This document shows, piece after piece, positions 61,201 to 64,000 of a stretch of DNA of 64,000 nucleotides. The DNA lies in NCBI RefSeq assembly GCF_029227915.1, contig NC_079879.1:9980001-10044000 (forward strand), written 5' to 3'. Each line of letters starts with the position of its first letter. Position 1 is the stretch's first letter. Below the pieces are notes generated by a model that was not told the origin of the DNA, made no database searches, and worked only from the letters and a program-made list of their open reading frames with translations. Made by a program: the position numbers and the translations under genes. This DNA comes from Hydractinia symbiolongicarpus (lineage: Eukaryota; Cnidaria; Hydrozoa; Anthoathecata; Hydractiniidae).

Positions 61201-64000
61201 GTATGTGAAAGTACTTTTTTCATAAAGTGCATCGAAACAGCCCCCCCCCCCCCTACTCTTTTGCTAATGTAAAGCTTCAAAGCTCTTTTATCGAAGGACC
61301 AATAAAAACATTCATAAAAGGCTGGTTTTTCTTGGACTCATACTACTAAAAATTTCCCTTAGCGTTTTCAGGAAGAATTTGCCATATTTTACTTTGGTTC
61401 ATTGTCAATCAAGAAAAAGTTGTTTTATGTATTTTGTATCCGATTTTTTAGTTCCGTTTTTAAAAGACCATTTTATTTTTTCCGTTTCCGTAAGAAATTT
61501 ATTTATAGAGAAAAAAAATGGAATAAAAAAACAATAAAAAAAAATTCGAGTAGATTTGCTACATGGAAAATACACTATGCAATAGGTATCGATACAAAAT
61601 GGTTTCATTGCGGATAAGTTGCATGTGTACACCGTTTTTTATTACAACCAATATCGGAGATATTGCCTTGTAAAATTTTGCTTATTTAATTTCTTTTTTT
61701 TCTAATGGACAGTTCTATTAGTAGTGAAGTGCCCAAAGCGCTGCCAATTGGGAATTTTATTTTTATTTAATACTTTTTCTGTTTTTAACAATAAATCCGC
61801 AATCAGCTCTCTCGATTTATTTCATGTAGATGAAGTATATGGAACATTTGGAAGTAGAAAACAAATGCGATATAGTGTTGTCAACGTTGGGTATGTTGAT
61901 GAATTTGTCAGCTGATAAAGTTACTTTGAACGAGGTTAGTGCTTTGTACACGCCAATGCTTTAGATGTTCAACTTTTTACTATTATGCCTTGTTCGTTTT
62001 TATTAAAAACAAATTCCAACAATTATAATAACCCTTTTGCCACGTGCGCCTAATATTTTGGTATTATTGCAACATCACGAGAAATGCCAAGCGAATATTA
62101 GTAGCAGTGGAGTTTTTCTTAATAAAGCAATAAGGCATATCACTCTTCTGCGTTAAATTTTCCACCTGAAACTACACGTGAAAAAACAATTATAACAATT
62201 TTTAGTATAGCTATGTTTTTTTCTCTTTTAGGCTACCATTGCTGATTGGATAACTTTATTTTCTAGTATTTTCAGCTGTTGTAGGGCAGATATAGTGGAG
62301 GTATTATGTTGATTAAGTTTGGATATTGATATTCACTTGTTTGTTGCTTTCCAAGTGGTCTGCATTTTTTTTTTTGCTACTTCACATGTGCTTATTTGGT
62401 TTGTCTTAATTTTTTGCTCATTCCTAGTCATGTTTGAAGAGTTTAACAAAAAAAAATATATACTTTGTCGACTTCAGGAATTCGCGTATTTCGCAAACTT
62501 GCAAGACTGCCATTCTTTTTGTCCGTTATTTTAATTTTATATTGAATATGATATACATAATAATATACAATATGATATACACGGATTATATTTTCCCGTT
62601 TTGGTCGGAGGTCCGATCGGGATGAAACATTCTCTCTTGGGAAAAACAAGAGGATATTGAATGCTAAAAAACTATATACACTTTAATTTTTAATGTTCTT
62701 GCACAACCATTATCCAAAGAAGCGCAACCTTTGGAACACAAAAATATTAAAGAGCGAACTTTATCAAAATCAAACCTTCTTCCATGATATCTGTTTTAAA
62801 AAAGCCACCGGAATTATTTAAAACTCTTCTCACGTTTTCCCATAATTAGACAATTAGACAAATTAATATGTTTAAATAAAGTTTCTATGTCTTTTCGTGT
62901 CTTTAACATATTTTATGAGTGTCTCTTTTTTATCAAAGTCCCTTAAAAATGAGAAAACAGTATTTTATTCAAGGAATATAGTCACAAACCTTTTCTACGA
63001 AATGTTTTAACAGAATAAAGTGGTATTAGCACTCATTTTTACCACGTAAAGTAAAAATTATGTTCATGTGTTTTTATAGAGAGGATGCGGTGTGCTAAAT
63101 CATATCCTAGGACATAACCAAGGAATGCTGAAGATAATTGTTAATAGAAGAGTTTATCTGGAATTCTTTAGCATTTTAAAGGTAAAATATTTTTAATCCT
63201 TTCGTTATTTTAAGCGGAAGAATGCGGAATTAACAGTTGTGGATTTGACCCGTATTCACAAACTTGAATTCCGCATTTTTTTAAACAATGATAACTCTTT
63301 GCAACCTTTTATTTGACATTTTACGTCACTTCCCACTCGCTTTCAATTTTCCTTTAAAGTCAGCACAAAATTCAGTTTAGAGATAGCAATAGTTATTTGG
63401 GGTTATCATTCCGTAATCTTTCGCAATTCTTAACTCAAAATTCTCACAATCTTCTCCGCAAATTTGAATTCTGTAATCTTCCCTTCTCCAAACCATTCCT
63501 TCACTAAACGTATAGAAACTAAGTTATTAGTACGTAATTTTTTTACATGTAAAATAATTTGGATAATTACAATGCCTTAAGGATTAAAATAATATTACAT
63601 TTGTTTGTTAGGACCGGAGTCCTGGAATAGCATTAGTAAATTAAACTTATTTAACCTTTTCGTTTGATTAGGGTGACAACGCAAACGCGAAGAAGTACAT
63701 TATCAAGTGTTTAGCACTTTGTACTGACACCTACGATGCTGTGTTGAGAGATTTGTATAAAGAAAACGGTATGCAATCTCAAAGTTGACATTTTGTATCT
63801 ATAACTTCAGTTATTAATTTCCATCAACGATATCCTGAAGAATTTCGTCGAATTTTAGCATTCTTAATTAAGATCAATTTTATGTTTGGAAAATATTTTT
63901 ATGATGTAAACGTAATCATGTTTGTTTAACGTACAATTTAGTGCTCCAATCATTGCTTAAAATGCTGGAATCAACAGAGCAGATGGTCGTTGGGAACACC
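52268..64000 (+). CDS. TTC12: TTC12 orthologue, tetratricopeptide/armadillo protein (20 exons, 3' end outside window)
   Basis: Exons: 52268-52319, 53710-53855, 54565-54592, 54928-55127, 55459-55518, 55718-55789, 55875-55935, 56204-56256, 56682-56811, 59237-59420, 59537-59616, 59767-59915, 60274-60473, 60798-60861, 61039-61200, 61830-61934, 62232-62300, 63080-63181, 63672-63768, 63942 onward. All phases agree, giving about 691 codons; vertebrate TTC12 is about 705 residues. The N-terminus MTEKNELDSFLKKVDDI, the DAKERTERKKQNKE linker and three TPRs (from LKEKGNVYFKEKHYKEAIDCY) match TTC12. The rest is armadillo-like helices, including NAKKYIIKCLALCTDTYD near the window end. In vertebrates TTC12 is a cytoplasmic factor for assembling axonemal dynein arms; a role in ciliated or flagellated cells is inferred here. 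Exons 3, 12 and 13 have alternative splice sites. Confidence 0.88.
54565..54622 (+). CDS. TTC12: TTC12 exon 3, donor uncertain
   Basis: After the acceptor TTTCTTTTTAG the frame reads NFNTHSMST. Two donors keep phase 1: AG|GTTTGA at 54592 and CA|GTAAGT at 54622. The second fits the consensus better and adds ten residues. Confidence 0.5.
54928..55935 (+). CDS. TTC12: TTC12 exons 4-7: TPR domain
   Basis: TPR1 LKEKGNVYFKEKHYKEAIDC plus ..NLISDEVIFYSNRAQ; TPR2 AYIKMKKYELALKDCEIALK; TPR3 TKIYVHKGRALTGLNKFEEA plus KSVFNEALKID. Each TPR boundary coincides with a phase-0 intron. TPR units of this Hsp90/Hsp70-cochaperone type usually bind chaperone C-termini (family knowledge). Confidence 0.88.
56372..56662. 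repeat. Nested inverted repeats in TTC12 intron 8
   Basis: TCATATTGAAGAAGAACTAC (56372 on) is inverted at 56532-56556, and ATAGGTGAGTATTTATCATAG (56512 on) is inverted at 56639-56662. The two pairs share the segment between them. A perfect CATTCTC-TGAT-GAGAATG hairpin lies at 56607-56624. A related string (GATGAAACATTCTCTC) occurs near 62620. Probably a palindromic MITE. Confidence 0.55.
57540..58650 (-). pseudogene. Coding-like minus-strand block inside TTC12 intron 9 (unidentified)
   Basis: Several minus-strand ORFs follow one another: 58645-58400 (DSFRTIIATADMLARVLTDLK...), 58024-57833, 57929-57735 and 57747-57553. Their composition is protein-like and their separation suggests one gene broken by frameshifts. 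No domain was recognised, and there are no clear terminal repeats. It could be transposon-derived. Confidence 0.3.
60125..60308. repeat. 104-bp tandem duplication spanning the start of TTC12 exon 13
   Basis: GCTTTTAAATCTAG...CAAG-ATGTATC-AA-ATGGAA...GTTA at 60125-60228 is repeated, diverged, from 60229 into the coding exon at 60274. The upstream copy is a decayed decoy of the exon 5' end and soon reaches a stop. Confidence 0.6.

Overview
The window is animal nuclear DNA: AT-rich, with GT-AG introns throughout, long repeat-filled introns and many DNA-transposon remnants. The gene content (a divergent single-exon GPCR, an astacin protease with TSP1 and MAM domains, and a TTC12 orthologue) together with the abundance of Helitron, ISL2EU-like, pogo-like and Polinton-type debris suggests a cnidarian, possibly a hydrozoan. 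The species assignment is inference.

Layout. 1-720 (-) holds a decayed Penelope-type reverse transcriptase. 2669-3508 (+) is an intact single-exon seven-transmembrane receptor with a polyA signal just downstream. 3.5-14.3 kb is repeat-rich: small Helitron-like elements at 4.6, 10.5-10.8 and 12.4-12.8 kb, a broken Polinton-type DNA polymerase B at 7.4-9.4 kb (-), and an orphan conserved exon at 12.1 kb. 14356-43911 (+) is one large gene that I assembled from ten exons whose splice phases all agree. It encodes a 567-residue secreted zinc metalloprotease with signal peptide, astacin catalytic domain, two TSP1 domains and a MAM domain. Its introns contain a TTAA-flanked element carrying a C2H2-finger ORF (22708-25124), a 99-bp MITE with an 8-bp target duplication (25843-25941), a complete ISL2EU-like transposon (26569-30268), several Helitron copies (32-38 kb) and a Harbinger-like MITE (37409-37938). 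46003-48843 is a fossil pogo/Tigger-like element with long inverted repeats. 49.7-51.7 kb holds tandem repeats and a ~390-bp (AT)n tract. 52268-64000 (+) is a TTC12 orthologue: twenty phase-consistent exons, with the last ~60-70 residues beyond the window edge.

How the parts relate. The three host genes look functionally independent: a receptor, a secreted matrix-type protease, and a dynein-arm assembly factor of ciliated cells. The most notable system is the ISL2EU-like element. It has an AT target duplication and 52/54-bp inverted repeats, and two intact convergent genes: a THAP/coiled-coil/DDE transposase and a SWIM-zinc-finger plus YqaJ-nuclease protein. It sits only 58 bp upstream of the exon that carries the astacin zinc site. 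Both ORFs are uninterrupted, so the copy may be young and possibly still active.
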